Shown one piece after another: positions 1 through 11,057 of a stretch of 64,000 bases of DNA; position 1 is the stretch's first letter, and each line of letters starts with the position of its first letter. The notes under the pieces are model-generated. The model was not told where the DNA came from. It did not search any database and was given only the letters and a program-made list of their open reading frames with translations. A program made the position numbers and the translations under genes. The stretch is from Ryuthela nishihirai (Eukaryota > Arthropoda > Arachnida > Araneae > Heptathelidae): the NCBI GenBank assembly GCA_038380435.1, contig JAWZYU010000019.1, positions 26,499,801-26,563,800 of the forward strand. Reading direction: 5' to 3'.

Positions 1-1132
1 TCTCATTTAATGTGGGAGATGAGTTCTGGGAAGACCATCGTTAAACGAATTACCGTGTAAAACGAGGGAATTTTTTATTTGTTTGTATTTTCGCCTATTT
101 TATTGATTTTTTTTTCCTTTTCTTAGTTTAGTAATAGATGTTTTATTTCAACAAAAATTATTATTCGCAATATTTATATAAAGATTACATATATGCATAA
201 TTATGTATATAAATATGTGATCCATTAACTAATTTTACAATTTGTTTCTTAATATGGAGCGAAACTAGCTGGTTTGCATTGCTGGGCTCTGTTTTGTGCG
301 TAATGTTTATTTGTAGCATTCCATTAACTGGTCACAATATCGTCTTATGACATCCTGTAACTAAATATCAATAACATGATCCTTTAACAAATCCATGCGT
401 TATTTGTGCAGTGAAAGGGCTTCATCTAAATATTTAAACGCAAACATTATTTCTGGTTTAGATTCCTGTTGTTCTTCAAAAGCAGCGTTGAATTCTGAAT
501 CCTGAAGTTCATCGTTAGTGAGTGGCTCACTGTGGAGTTTAATAACTTCGTCTATCTGTCAAAGTTACGCTTTTGTATCCTGCTCCAATTTGATATTTCG
601 CTAATGTTAATTAAAGAATCGAACTTAAATTCTTGTAAATAAACTATATAGATGGATAAATCCAAGCATGATTTATCTGAATTATGCAGTAGTGATTTGG
701 AGAAATAAAATGAACAGTGTGGTTGGACCTCCGTAGCCCATGGCTGCTTGATGATGATCGTGTCGTTGTTGTTGATGGTGATGATGATTAATAAACTAAA
801 ACACTGCAGCACTCTAGTGTGTACGAATTAAAGTTCCATTTAGGAATATTCGAAGTAATTTTCAGTAAAATGAACCAAGAAATGCAAGGAAAGAGAAAAA
901 GTGTGTGAAGTGCTATAAAACGAGTGGTGAAGAAAGGCGATTAATGTAATCTATGTGACACGGATAATGCAACTTATAATGCTATTGCTTCTGGCAATAA
1001 TATGATTCAAATGTATACCACGTGAGAGTTATCGATTTCAGTTCGTTACACGAGCTGTTGTCCCCTTTGAGAATGTCAGTAACCAGTACAGAATCGAAAC
1101 AAAATCATAAACATATAGTATACACTGAGATG
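1..1132 (-). repeat. Arm A of 1.1-kb inverted dispersed repeat with Tigger-like transposase remnant
   Basis: This stretch matches the reverse complement of 23137-24312 along nearly its whole length with scattered substitutions and small indels. On the minus strand, about 545 down to 300 reads as a decayed transposase C-terminus (KLHSEPLTNDELQD, FNAAFEEQQE, then LDEALSLH, then CDQLMECYK). That layout resembles the C-terminal tail of pogo/Tigger-type (CENP-B-like) DDE transposases, by my recollection of the family. The catalytic domain is absent. At about 722-790 a LINE 3' end is embedded on the plus strand. The left edge is cut by the window, so the true unit may be longer. Confidence 0.75.
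722..790 (+). mobile_element. 5'-truncated RTE-clade LINE 3' tail
   Basis: About 30 bases (TTGGACCTCCGTAGCCCATG and the following GGCTGCTTGA) are shared with the 3' end of the RTE element at 59356-59385. A GAT/GTT-rich microsatellite follows. The insertion is present at the equivalent place in the inverted partner repeat near 23521-23590, so it predates the duplication of the host repeat. Confidence 0.75.
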
Positions 1133-1963
1133 CCAGTTTGTTAGGTACACCACCTAAATGTGTGATACAGAGCTCAGTGTTGTTTATACAGTTTCATGAC
1201 CTTCATAGGCATCTTCATTTAACTGCAGTTTCTTCGATTTGCATAAAGATGCTCTGGTCAAAATGTTTTGGCTCTTCGGTATATATTATGCATTTTTCAA
1301 GCAATGTTTTGAAAACTTCTAAAACGAAGGGGAAAGCATTTTTCTGCAACAGAATTCAGTTTCTTACCATCACCCCTATCTCCTTACTCTTTATATTTTT
1401 TTTCTAGATCCTGACCTGACTTAAATTTCGTTGGTATTATTGTGATCAAGAATTTATTTTTTTATTTGCTTTTAACCTATTTCCTTAAAAGCAAAATTTG
1501 CTAATGGCATCGTCAGGTCCGACTGTCCGTCCATCTGTCTGCGTATTCAATATCTCTGTAACCAATCGATCGATTTCATTGGTTCTTTATGCTGTGGATG
1601 CAGGAAAAGTCTCAGTTTACACGCATATGTTTTTGTATCTGTGTTTCTATGGACGCAATGTTTCTGCAACTAATCAACCGATCTCGATATACTTTTTTCA
1701 TTCCATGGAAGAAAGGATGCAGTTTTGCACGCGCATATCTTTAATTGCCAATAAGGAGGGGGTAGGGTACTTAAAAATTTGTTACATCTTTAGTTGGAAC
1801 ATTAGAAGAGAAATATACCAAGGAGACGTGCACTTTCATCCGTCCAGAGCGAATGAAATTTCACTTTTTTGTGTAGAGATTTTTCATTCCCTCCTAAAAT
1901 CGTAACTATTTGTTATCTTTTTTTTAAATGTACCTAAAAGCCGTGACGCTGTGTGCTTATAAT
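1133..1963. other. No gene; weak internal duplication
   Basis: I see no coding signal. Around 1545-1650 and 1655-1755 there are two diverged tandem copies of a roughly 110-bp motif (CTCTGTAACCAATCGATCGA versus TTCTGCAACTAATCAACCGA, then ACGCATATGT versus GCGCATATCT). The open frame across it looks incidental. Confidence 0.35.
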
Positions 1964-2157
1964 ATAATACCCTGTGCATGTTAAAGAACACGCTGAATGT
2001 CCTTGATGGGAGGTTACCATCTGTCTCCCAGCAGCTGTTTCAATGGGTTCCCTCCCCAAACCTTCTCTTATCCTTCGGGGGCCTTGAGATCTGACCATTT
2101 TACCCATGGTGTACAAAAAAAGCACCGTTCAGAGGTAAAACAACTAAATCCAACCTA
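1964..2157 (+). repeat. SINE-A, 5'-truncated, diverged
   Basis: It begins in the middle of the element (CCCTGTGCATGTTAAAGAAC) and runs to the 3' end (CAGAGGTAAAACAAC). The tRNA head is missing. Many substitutions mark it as an old copy. Confidence 0.85.
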
Positions 2158-3326
2158 AGCATGGGTATTACTCAATTAATTAAATCAAATAATAATCATA
2201 AAACTCATTCATGTTTGAGCAAACTTCTGTATGGACGAAACTTTAGTCATACAGAAGTTAATCCGATACTGGTTACATTAAACGATTCTCCTCACTTGGT
2301 TGCAATACATTATGGGTTTGAGTCATCTCAGCATATTTAACTTTGATTTACGGCAATACTCAAGAAAACCTTTGCCTTCATTTTGGAATTATAAAGCTTT
2401 CATAATATAGCAATTAATGCAGCAATTCTTGGGCGTCTCCAAAAATTGTAATGATTAATTTTGCTAAATGAATTGTATCAATTGTATTTCGTTCTACTGT
2501 TATCTCGGTAATACAACACAACTATCAAATAATATTAACAATGGCTGAGGTTACGCACTGCAATTGATTCATCCAAAAAAAAATTAAGTGACGATCTTTA
2601 CAAACATATAACATTGACGAATTTAATAATGAAAACAGAACAAGTAACATATTTTTAAATTCTTCTCAGTTTTGTACTATTAAATTTTTTCCAGACATCA
2701 AATAGGTATACAACAGTAACCGAAAAATGAAATTGTGGACCTATTAATTTTTCACACATAAGACCCGCCATCCTCATAGATCCCTCTACCATGGCGTATT
2801 AAACTGACATTATTTTATACAATACATATACCTTACTCTACAAGAACCGTCTGAAATGATATTCTGGAGTATGTATCAGTTTGTACAGATTCAATGGGAG
2901 CAAAGCTTTACATAAAACCTTCTGATCAATATATAGATCCTCTTCCAGTGCTGAGAAATCATGGAAGAAAAGCAGAGAAAAATTTGTTATCCAGAACTTT
3001 AAAACTGTTGAAGTTCGTGGAGTCGCTTTCCTTGATGTTAGAGGAATGATATAGTGTCTCACGTTCCCTCTAGGTGAATGATCATCGAGAATCAGGTCGT
3101 AAGTTTAATCGCGACTAATCTGTGAAGAGTTGCCATTTTTTGAGGGGTCTGAAGCACATGTTACAGAGATCATTTCAGACGGGTAAGGAATTAAGGGGAT
3201 GTATACCATTGGCCATCTTGAAGAGAGCAATCTCTTTTGATATCCTGCATGAAAACCCTGCATAAAAAAACAGGACACATTCCATGTCATTGCAGTGTTC
3301 CTCACACCACCATAATTCTTCTAGAA
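2158..3326. other. No gene recognised
   Basis: AT-rich sequence without supported coding potential. A short piece at about 2770-2815 resembles the 3' body of SINE-B (CTACCATGGCGTATTAAACTGAC). Confidence 0.4.
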
Positions 3327-3520
3327 CCGAAGCGAGATGGCTAAGTCGGTAGCGTTCAAGGCTTTTAATCTGTAGTTCCCAGGTTCGAGTCCCAGCTGGG
3401 TCAGGGTTGAGAATTTTCTCCGCAAAACTCCACGCCCTGCCCACGGTCAGCAGGGGACACCGATGGGCTTGAACAGGTCGCCGTCCGTTGGATGGGACGT
3501 TAAGCCTTGTTTCCGTGTGC
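3327..3520 (+). repeat. SINE-A variant, 3'-truncated
   Basis: The tRNA-like head is present but divergent (GATGGCTAAGTCGGTAGCG) and keeps the B box (GGTTCGAGTCCC). The central domain follows (GGATGGGACGTTAAGCC) and the copy stops shortly after. Head differences from other copies suggest a subfamily. Confidence 0.8.
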
Positions 3521-3743
3521 TGAATCTAAATAAGAAATTTTCACATCTGTAGATCATTTAAGTTCAAAATATTCCCCTTGCAGAAAATTTCGCATAGCAT
3601 AATCACTAACCAAACAAAAGAGAAAAGGAGACAAAATGCACTCTTGTTGAACACCAGAAGCAATGCTAAACCAATTGCTACAAGCCTAACTAACTCTCAC
3701 ACACGACTAAATGTTATAATAAAGAGCTTTCATTATGTTAACT

Positions 3744-3797
3744 AATTCGTCTTGTATGCCATGAGATCTCACGATCTCATGGCATACCAGACGAATT
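3744..3797. repeat. Near-perfect hairpin, 24-bp stem
   Basis: 3744-3767 is the inverted complement of 3774-3797 with one mismatch, leaving a 6-base loop. The right arm is also the first unit of a 30-bp tandem array. Confidence 0.85.
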
Positions 3798-3887
3798 ATC
3801 ACGATCCTATGGTATACCAGATGAGTTATCATGATCCCATGATATAGCAAACGTTATCATGATCTCGTGGCATATCAGACGAGATTA
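3770..3887. repeat. 30-bp tandem repeat, four diverged units
   Basis: Units start at 3770, 3800, 3830 and 3858, each beginning CACGATC or CATGATC followed by a GGCATACCAGACGA-like core. The third unit is 2 bases short. Confidence 0.8.
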
Positions 3888-6385
3888 CGGAATTTTAGGA
3901 GAGTGTTACTGGGTAATAAATCGAGGTCTTCCTACAATCGCCGATAACTGCATTTAAAAGAACAAAATTATTTTAAAAGAATTTCCAAAATTAGAATTAA
4001 GAATGTTTTGTCTATATTTAGTAACGCATATTTTCACAGTATACTTTTTTTTCAGTTATTCATTAGTCATAAATAAACCATTATATGCTTTGATTTCTTT
4101 TACTCACAAACACATCATACTTCAAGCATTTGCAGAATTTCGATGGTTACTAAATAGACAACATGGGCAGATGCTGATAAAGTTTTGCTAATACAGATAA
4201 GGCCTTAAGGATGCAGGTGTGGATAGCACTTTCTATCCTCGCAGAGCTCTATTTATAACGTATAAGTATACGTATTTGTTTTGCTCGAAATCGAAATTTG
4301 GACTAATGGTAATTTACTGATCCCTTTTCTGCTCCATAAATATTATGTATCGTTTTACATATTACTTTAAAATTTGGAACCTAATTTAATGGGGATTTTA
4401 TTAGCTAAATTAATGAATTGAATCTTGGCATTACTAAATAAATGAAAGCTGACTAAAATAATTAAAGGCATTAGAGATTAGGGACTACTACAAGAATCAA
4501 GTGACAATAAAATTCTACACTTAGTATTAAAACATCAAATGAATGCAGGAGGCATTTTGAAAAAATGGTTATCCTCATGGCATTCATTGTCGTCGAGATT
4601 TTGCAAATGCTTCAAGTCTGAGAGTTTGTAATAAAATCTGATTTTCTTAAACTATGGACGTATCATTCAGATATATCCGTAATATAACACTTTCAGCTGT
4701 GCTTAGAGAATATTTGTGCTTGAACGAAAGATTTTTGTTTTCAATTTATGTTTTATAATATTAGTGGTAATTTATAGTAAATATTTTATACACTATTATT
4801 ATTTTCTTTTTGTTTTTCCCTGATTTATTTCTTGGTTTCTCAGTTTATGTGTTCATAAACGAGTGTTTCAACATATATTCTCAAACCGTTGACCAATCGC
4901 AACGGGTTATGCACCAAATGTGCTCATAACGCTGGGAGTCTAGAGACTCAAAATTTTATCGCCGTAGTTTTGCTCCCAAAAAACGGAATATATCAAAACC
5001 ATTCCGTCACAACTTTCAATTCAGAATAACGAATCAATGTAAAATAAAAGCTTATGGAAAGGAAAGAAAAGTTAACCTTTGGTATAATTTATGTATCTTT
5101 CGATAACGAAAGCCAAACGAACCACTAAAGGTGTCAAATGAAAGCTTGTGATTTGAGAAGTGTCAGAATACAAATTACACCCATATGGAGTGGCAGCTCG
5201 TGAACGCATAGACTGGTGGCGGACAGTAAATTTATATACCAACAACAATTTATCTGGAAAACATCGGATGAAATAAAAAAATCATTTGGGGAATACGAGA
5301 TTTGAAACTAAATTTAATATAATAATTTAATTTATTTTTTATTTCCTCTAAATTTTATACCTTTATGTAATAGAAATGTTTAAAAAGAAACGTATCAACG
5401 CATGAAAATGTTTGTTTCTTCATCTTAAACTTTAATTTTCCTTCTTTTACAATTACGTGGGTGGGTTTATCCTGTAAGAGATTGAAAACCTCATTTAATC
5501 GAAATATGTTGGTGGAATCGCCATTAAATCAATATAAAAACTTTCTTATCAGGAAACGGAAAAAATTAATATTTAGCTTTGAATTTTTTGGGTTTTTCAT
5601 TCTTAGCACTAGGAAGAGAAGATTAAGAAATCAAAAGGTAAAGAATATCTAAGGAATTATTTAGTTTTGGGGGGTTTAAGTCAGGAAAGGAGTTATATTG
5701 CAACATCATATCAAATAAATTCAATTAGAAATAACTAGGTGAAATATCGAAATTCCTGAGCAAGATATTTTCGTTTCGCACTTCAAAAAACAACTCCGAG
5801 ACTAAATAGTTCAAATGCCAGGCCTAGATCTTGGGGATGGGTTAAACTATTTTTAAGGCAAAAGAATAAATAAGCTTATATACTTCACGCGCTTTAAAGA
5901 AATTTTAAAGACCACTAAAGTGGAGAGGGAAATGTTACACTCTCGAAATTACTATCTCGTGAACAGTTTTCTGGCTCGCTCAAGTCATCCCCCCAGTGCC
6001 CTTTATTTTTTTTTCAGTCCGGGTCTGCCAGTCACTAAGCCTTGTTAACCTATTACTGGAATACTAGCTATATCTCGCCAAATGTTTGGCGCGAAAGGTC
6101 TGTCCATTGATAATTTTTTCCCATCGTAACGAACCACTTCCTTCGTAACCTCCATCGATAATGTACGACTCAATATAAAACGTTCAACGTAGGAGACATC
6201 AGAACCCCCAAAGATTTAGAACATTTTCGGTGGGATTAATCCAGACCCAGCAAAGCTAGAAACCCGATCTGCTAACCCAACACAGCACACAAGGGAGAAC
6301 AGCACATGAAATCTGGGACCAATTGATCAAGTACCTAAGAAATTGACACAAGGCCACCAATGTTGTAACTTCCGCCACCAACGAC
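3888..6385. other. No gene recognised
   Basis: AT-rich stretch with only short, unconvincing frames. The segment at 4870-5200 contains CCGTTGACCAATCGCAACGG and GTGTCAAATGAAAGCTTG, a phrase that recurs near 49366, so part of this is a diverged dispersed repeat. I see no RNA gene. Confidence 0.35.
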
Positions 6386-6397
6386 GCCATGGAGGTA

Positions 6398-6954
6398 GGG
6401 GCGGGGGTTGCTCAGTCGGTAGCGCGCCAGGCTCGTAATCTGTAGTTCCCAGGTTCGAGTCCCAGCTGGGTCAGCGTTGAGATTTATCTCCGCAAAATTC
6501 CCCGCCCTGCCCACGGTCAGTAGGGGACACCGATGGGCTTGGAAATGCCGCCGTCCGTCGGATGGGATGTTAAGCCGAGACCCCGTGTGCGGGAGAGCCA
6601 TAACCTGTGCACGTTAAAGAACACGCTGGATGGCCTTGACGGGAGGCTACCATCTGTCTCCCGACAGCTATTCCAGTGGGTCCCCTCCCCCAACCTTCTC
6701 TGAGCCTTCGGGGTCCTTGTGAGCTGGCCATTTAGCCCATGGTGTGAAAAAATGTGCCGCTCAGACGTAAAATAATCCAATGTTAAAGAACACGCTGGAT
6801 GGCTTTGACGGGAGGCTACCATCTGTCTCCCAACAGCTGTTCCAGTGGGTCCCCTCCCCCAACCTTCTCTGAGCCTTCGGGGTCCATGTGACCTGGCCAT
6901 TTAGACCATGGTGTGCAAAAAAGTGCCGCTCAGAGGTAAAACAACCCAACCCAA
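6398..6954 (+). repeat. SINE-A with duplicated 3' tail
   Basis: Full-length copy. The tRNA-like head is at 6398-6470 (A box GCTCAGTCGGTAGCG, B box GGTTCGAGTCCC). The central domain follows (GATGGGATGTTAAGCC, then ACGTTAAAGAACACGC), then a 3' tail ending CAGACGTAAAATAATCCAA. A second tail starts at 6781 and ends near 6954, 169 bp downstream of the equivalent start at 6612. The whole two-tail unit is flanked by the 12-bp direct repeat GCCATGGAGGTA (6386-6397 and 6955-6966), consistent with LINE-driven insertion. Confidence 0.93.
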
Positions 6955-6966
6955 GCCATGGAGGTA

Positions 6967-8030
6967 CAAGAAACACACGCCCTGCAGGTTTTCCCATAAA
7001 GCATATTAGGCATTTGCCAAGGGGCGCCAACCTCCAAGTGTTACATTTTGTTTTTTTAAGTATCAACAAAAGTATGTCCCTTTCAGTTCGTAGAAAGATT
7101 TAAAACTAGTTCTAAATAGTAATGGTTAAGTGCCATTGAAATAACTCTCTCTCCTGTCAATCGAAAGTGAGCTCTTACAGGATATGGCTGGTGGAGGATA
7201 CGTAACATATATTAGACCTAGTGAAACACTTTCATGTTATGTTAATGGAAAACCACATTTAAAGCTCCATACGTTTAAAAATGTGAATTTTACAGAAAAC
7301 TACCCCCGTGAGATAAATTATAGGTGTCAATAAAATTTATCCAAATATTGATTTAAAACAATATTCTTTAAATATTCAGAGTCATTGAAGCTAAAATATT
7401 TGATACAGACAGTGTTGTTCCGCTTCTCTTTGACACCAGGGACGTACCCAGGATGTAGTTTGTGGATCCGAGAATTCAGTTTCGGAGAGGGTTCGAAAAT
7501 TTAGGGGAGAGAGGATTCTGAGAATAAGATTTGAGTAAGGTTTCCCAATTGCTGAAATATTCCACTGAACAGGGAAAGTTAAAATGGACTGAGCAGACTG
7601 AGCCCTATATCCGAACCTGGATAGGAATGTAAATATTGTCACCTGGCCATTTAGCTCATTGTGTACAAAAAAAATGCATCAGAGTTAAAACAATCCAATC
7701 TGACATCTGCACTGATAGCATAGTAAACTGAAGCGTTTTTTAAAGAAAAGTTTCTGGGGTTTTGATCAAATATAGGTTTTTGTCGAGAGCAATCTTGAAT
7801 ACTTACGGCATATACCTGAAGTCCCATATAATAGAAATAAACATATATTCAGGGCAAAAATGTCTCACGGATAGATAGCTTCCTGCTGCTGACTATCGAA
7901 AGTTCATTCCGTTGACTTCGAATGCTATTATACAATTCTATTTTGTTAAAGCACATGCATTTGTAATGTTAAAAAATTCAATATCAAGGAATAAAAAGGA
8001 AATATTCTTATTTTTTACGATTAACAGTCT
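6967..8030. other. No gene; small repeat fragments
   Basis: AT-rich. 7641-7700 is a SINE-A 3' fragment (CCATTTAGCTCATTGTGTAC). 7435-7455 (CACCAGGGACGTACCCAGGA) resembles the terminal sequence of a hAT-type non-autonomous element, but I did not find a matching opposite end. Confidence 0.4.
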
Positions 8031-8387
8031 CCTGTAATAGAAGGCCAGTGGACCAGATTATGACGTCAGCATGTGACTTTGCTTATATATTTATTTTTAA
8101 TATTTTTATTGCTGATGTAGTTTTATATCAATCTGTAGAGTAATACTGATTATTAAATATAAATTATTTAGAAAGAAAATTGTCTGATTTTATTAACATT
8201 ATCATAATTGCTAATAAATACGAATAAATTTCGTTCTAAATTAGATATATTTATTAATAAACATTAGTGTAAAGATTAGTATAGAAGTACACATCTCATA
8301 ATAATAGAAATAAACGAATAAGAATGGTCTCGATTGTCGGACTACGTGTGCTGACGTCATAATTTGTCCACTGGCCTTTTGTTATAG
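8031..8387. mobile_element. MITE-like element with about 36-bp terminal inverted repeats
   Basis: The left end (GAAGGCCAGTGGACCAGATT then ATGACGTCAGCA) and the right end (8347-8387) are near-perfect inverted complements. The interior is AT-rich with no ORF. The superfamily is undetermined, and there is no clear target-site duplication beyond TA-rich flanks. Confidence 0.75.
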
Positions 8388-8679
8388 GTCCAAGTTATGA
8401 CGTCTACATTAGTAGTCCTGTAATCGTGCTAATAATTATTTTAATGTTTATTTATAAATACACTATGTTTAGAAAGAAAATTATTCATTTGTATTAACAT
8501 TATGATAATTTCTAATAAATATGAGTAATTTTCCTTTGAAATAAGGTTTATTTATAAATAAATATTATTATTCATAATAATACACCAGTAATAAAATTGG
8601 AAAAAAATTGTAAGAATTTTTCTATACATAGGACTACCTACGATGACGTCATATTTTGTCCATCGGCCTTCTGTTATAG
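8381..8679. mobile_element. Second tandem MITE unit, left end truncated
   Basis: It starts inside the previous right terminus and reuses it. The internal block at about 8480-8570 (TATTAACATTATGATAAT, TAATAAATATGAGTAA) aligns with 8190-8260 of the first unit. The right terminus at 8642-8679 matches the first unit's right terminus. Confidence 0.7.
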
Positions 8680-9163
8680 ATATAATACCAGCATCACTAT
8701 GATGCACCAACCCACGAACCTGTAATTTCACCGAAGTAAGGGTGAAGATAATTAAGAAACAAAATCATCGTCCTCCAGCAGCCACAACATTTAACAACAA
8801 CAACAACAACAACAATCTTTATTTTATTCCGCCAGTCAATACAATATACATTTACATAGCATAATTATCTAATAACAATTAATATATACATGAGAAAAAT
8901 TGAGAAGTGAAATAGCTGAGAAATATCAATTGTATCAGAAAAGGTAAATAACAATCATATTAAATATTAGTGTTTAATAGGAAAGGCGAAACAAAAAAGG
9001 AGAGCATAGTAAGCTGACGCTTATTTTTAGTTAATGCTCCCTATTTCCTTCAAAGTTCAATTATGACAACAGTAAAGTATACAATAATTCAAATAGTACA
9101 ATAATTCAATAGTATAAAAGGTCAAATGGTTATGAGACATATTACACTGATACATAGAAGGTT

Positions 9164-9667
9164 TCATTGCTTTGTACATTTGATTTTAAATAATTTTAAA
9201 GATTTTGCATTTTTAACATCATCAGGAAATTCAGACCAAATTTTTACTGCATTGTATTTGATAGATCTCTGCCCAATTGACAATCGACACATAGGTATAC
9301 TCAGATCCTCTCTATGACGTGTTTCATAATTATGAAAATTCGAAAGACTCTGAAAATAGTCTTTAAATCTATCCAATTTAATCAATCTCATTGTAATCGA
9401 ATACACAAAGTTTCCTGATATCAGTTTGTAATTATTATAGACATTAAGAATTTTAACCTCAGAAAATAAATGTGCCACGGGATCATAATATCTTTTACCA
9501 ACAATATATCTAACAATTCTTTTCTGAAGACGATATATAGCATTCAGATTATAGTCAAAAGTATTACCCCAGACTAAGATTCCATATGTTATATAAGAAT
9601 AAATGAAAGAGTAGTATAAATTTGTCAAAATTTTTTTGTTAACCAGATGACGTATTTTACCAATCAT
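9164..9667 (-). pseudogene. LINE ORF2 C-terminal domain, frame-broken
   Basis: A 167-codon open frame continues the reverse transcriptase polypeptide after a frame break just upstream (9668-9715). It contains the post-RT thumb/C-terminal region typical of CR1-like proteins (SYITYGILVWGNTF, LYRLQKRIVRYI-like, VHPLFSE-like segment, final RSIKYNAVKIWSEFPDDVK). The phrase leading into W-x-x-L/F-P is commonly seen at the end of such ORF2 proteins. There are no catalytic residues here. The stop at 9164 leaves about 350 bp of 3' UTR. Confidence 0.75.
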
Positions 9668-9715
9668 ACCAATATTCCTTGACAGAGTGATTCTCAGCTG
9701 CTTTACGTGAAATGA

Positions 9716-10567
9716 TCAGTTCAGATTTTCATCGATCCATATTCCTAAGAATTTATATTCAGTGCATCTCTTTAGCTTAATTTCATTAATCTTCACATCG
9801 AAACATTTTTCATCGATATTTTTGTTTTTATTTTTATAAATCATGTATTTGGATTTCTTGACATTTATTAATAAATTGTTATGTCTACACCATTCAGATA
9901 TAATATTTAGATAGTAGTTAACACTGCTAATCAGGCTTGCAGAATCTTGGTTGAAATCGAAAATGCTTATATCATCAGCATATAATAACATCTTTGAATT
10001 AATGTGTAACTTTGCTAAGTCGTTAATGTAGAGTAGGAAAAGGATCGGACCAAGAATCGAACCTTGAGGCACACCTCTGTAAATAAAATGTTCATCTGAT
10101 ATACTACCATTTACTTCTACAAGAGCTTTCCTCTGAAATAAGTAGCTTCTTAACCAGTTATTTATTTTACCTCTCAGGCCATAAAATTCAATTTTCTTTA
10201 ACAAAATTTCGTGGTTAATACTATCAAATGCTTTCGTAAAATCAAGATATACAGCTAATCCAATGTGACCTGCATCCAAATGATTGACAATATGCTCATA
10301 TAAATCTGCAATGGCTGTCTGAGTAGATTTTTTATTTTGAAAACCATATTGTTGTTGTGTGATAATTTTCATATTATCTAGGAATTTAGTCATACGTGTA
10401 CAAATTAGCTTTTCAAAGATTTTCGAGAAGATTGGCAAAATTGAAATTGGTCTGTAGTTTTCTATGTTTTCTTTATCACCTGATTTATGTATGGGAAGAA
10501 TTCTGGCAATTTTCAGTTTATCCGGGAACACTTCGTTTATTATTGATAAATTAAATATATAGCACAA
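9716..10567 (-). pseudogene. LINE reverse transcriptase domain
   Basis: The open frame of 283 codons carries RT blocks in order: YRPISILPIFSKIFEK (block 2), YLDFTKAFDSINHEIL (first catalytic Asp), GVPQGSILGP (block B), and LLYADDISIF (YADD active-site pair), followed by NNLLINVKKSKYMIY and FLGIWID. All three catalytic aspartates are present. The frame is separated from the upstream part by a stop at 10621 and from the downstream part by a frameshift near 9700, so the copy is probably inactive although its core is intact. It would copy LINE RNA at a nicked target (family knowledge). Confidence 0.88.
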
Positions 10568-10620
10568 AGGTTCTTTTATTGTATGTATAATCTTTTTAAT
10601 TACATTAATATTTATGTCAT

Positions 10621-10887
10621 CTATACCTGTGACTTATCAGCTCCTAGATCATTCACTATGTTACTGATCTCTTGAGTAACAATTGGCATGACATAAAATG
10701 TCTGGTCTATGCACTCAATTTGATATTTATATTTGCCATGAAATTTTTCAGTTTGGTTCAGTATCAATTCGTTAACGGTATCATGAAAATAGCTATTGAA
10801 GGCATTGGACTTCGCATAGTCATCAGCAATAATTGCATCATCAGAAGAAATGTCTCCTACTATTGACTTACATTTATTTCTACCCAA
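10621..10887 (-). pseudogene. LINE ORF2 linker between endonuclease and RT
   Basis: 88 codons ending at an in-frame stop where the RT should continue. Contains AKSNAFNSYFHDTVNEL, the usual 'domain between APE and RT' pattern in CR1-like ORF2. The upstream continuation to 11058 is readable after one frame change and one stop. It is part of the same ORF2 and not a separate gene. Confidence 0.7.
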
Positions 10888-11057
10888 AACATCGTTGAGA
10901 TATTTCCATTTCTGTTTAGAATTTTTGCTAGAATCAAATCTACTGTTATAATAGGCGTTCTTTGTTTGTCTGATTTGGGCAGTAACGAAATTACGAAATT
11001 CTTTATATGCAGAACTCTAAATGGGTTTCTTTTGCTTTTTTGTATAAATTATCTCTT

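Noticed and set aside
6398..6470. tRNA genes at the many GGCTCAGTCGG / GGTTCGAGTCCC sites
   Set aside because: Each is the head of a SINE followed by the same ~300-bp body. The acceptor stem does not close properly, and there is no discriminator/terminator context of a true tRNA gene.
6517..6900. Recurrent protein-like frames such as MARSHGPRRLREGWGRGP and GLNGQVTWTPKAQRRLGEGT
   Set aside because: They occur at every SINE-A copy on the antisense strand of the non-coding tail. They are translations of a repeated RNA-derived sequence and not a protein family.
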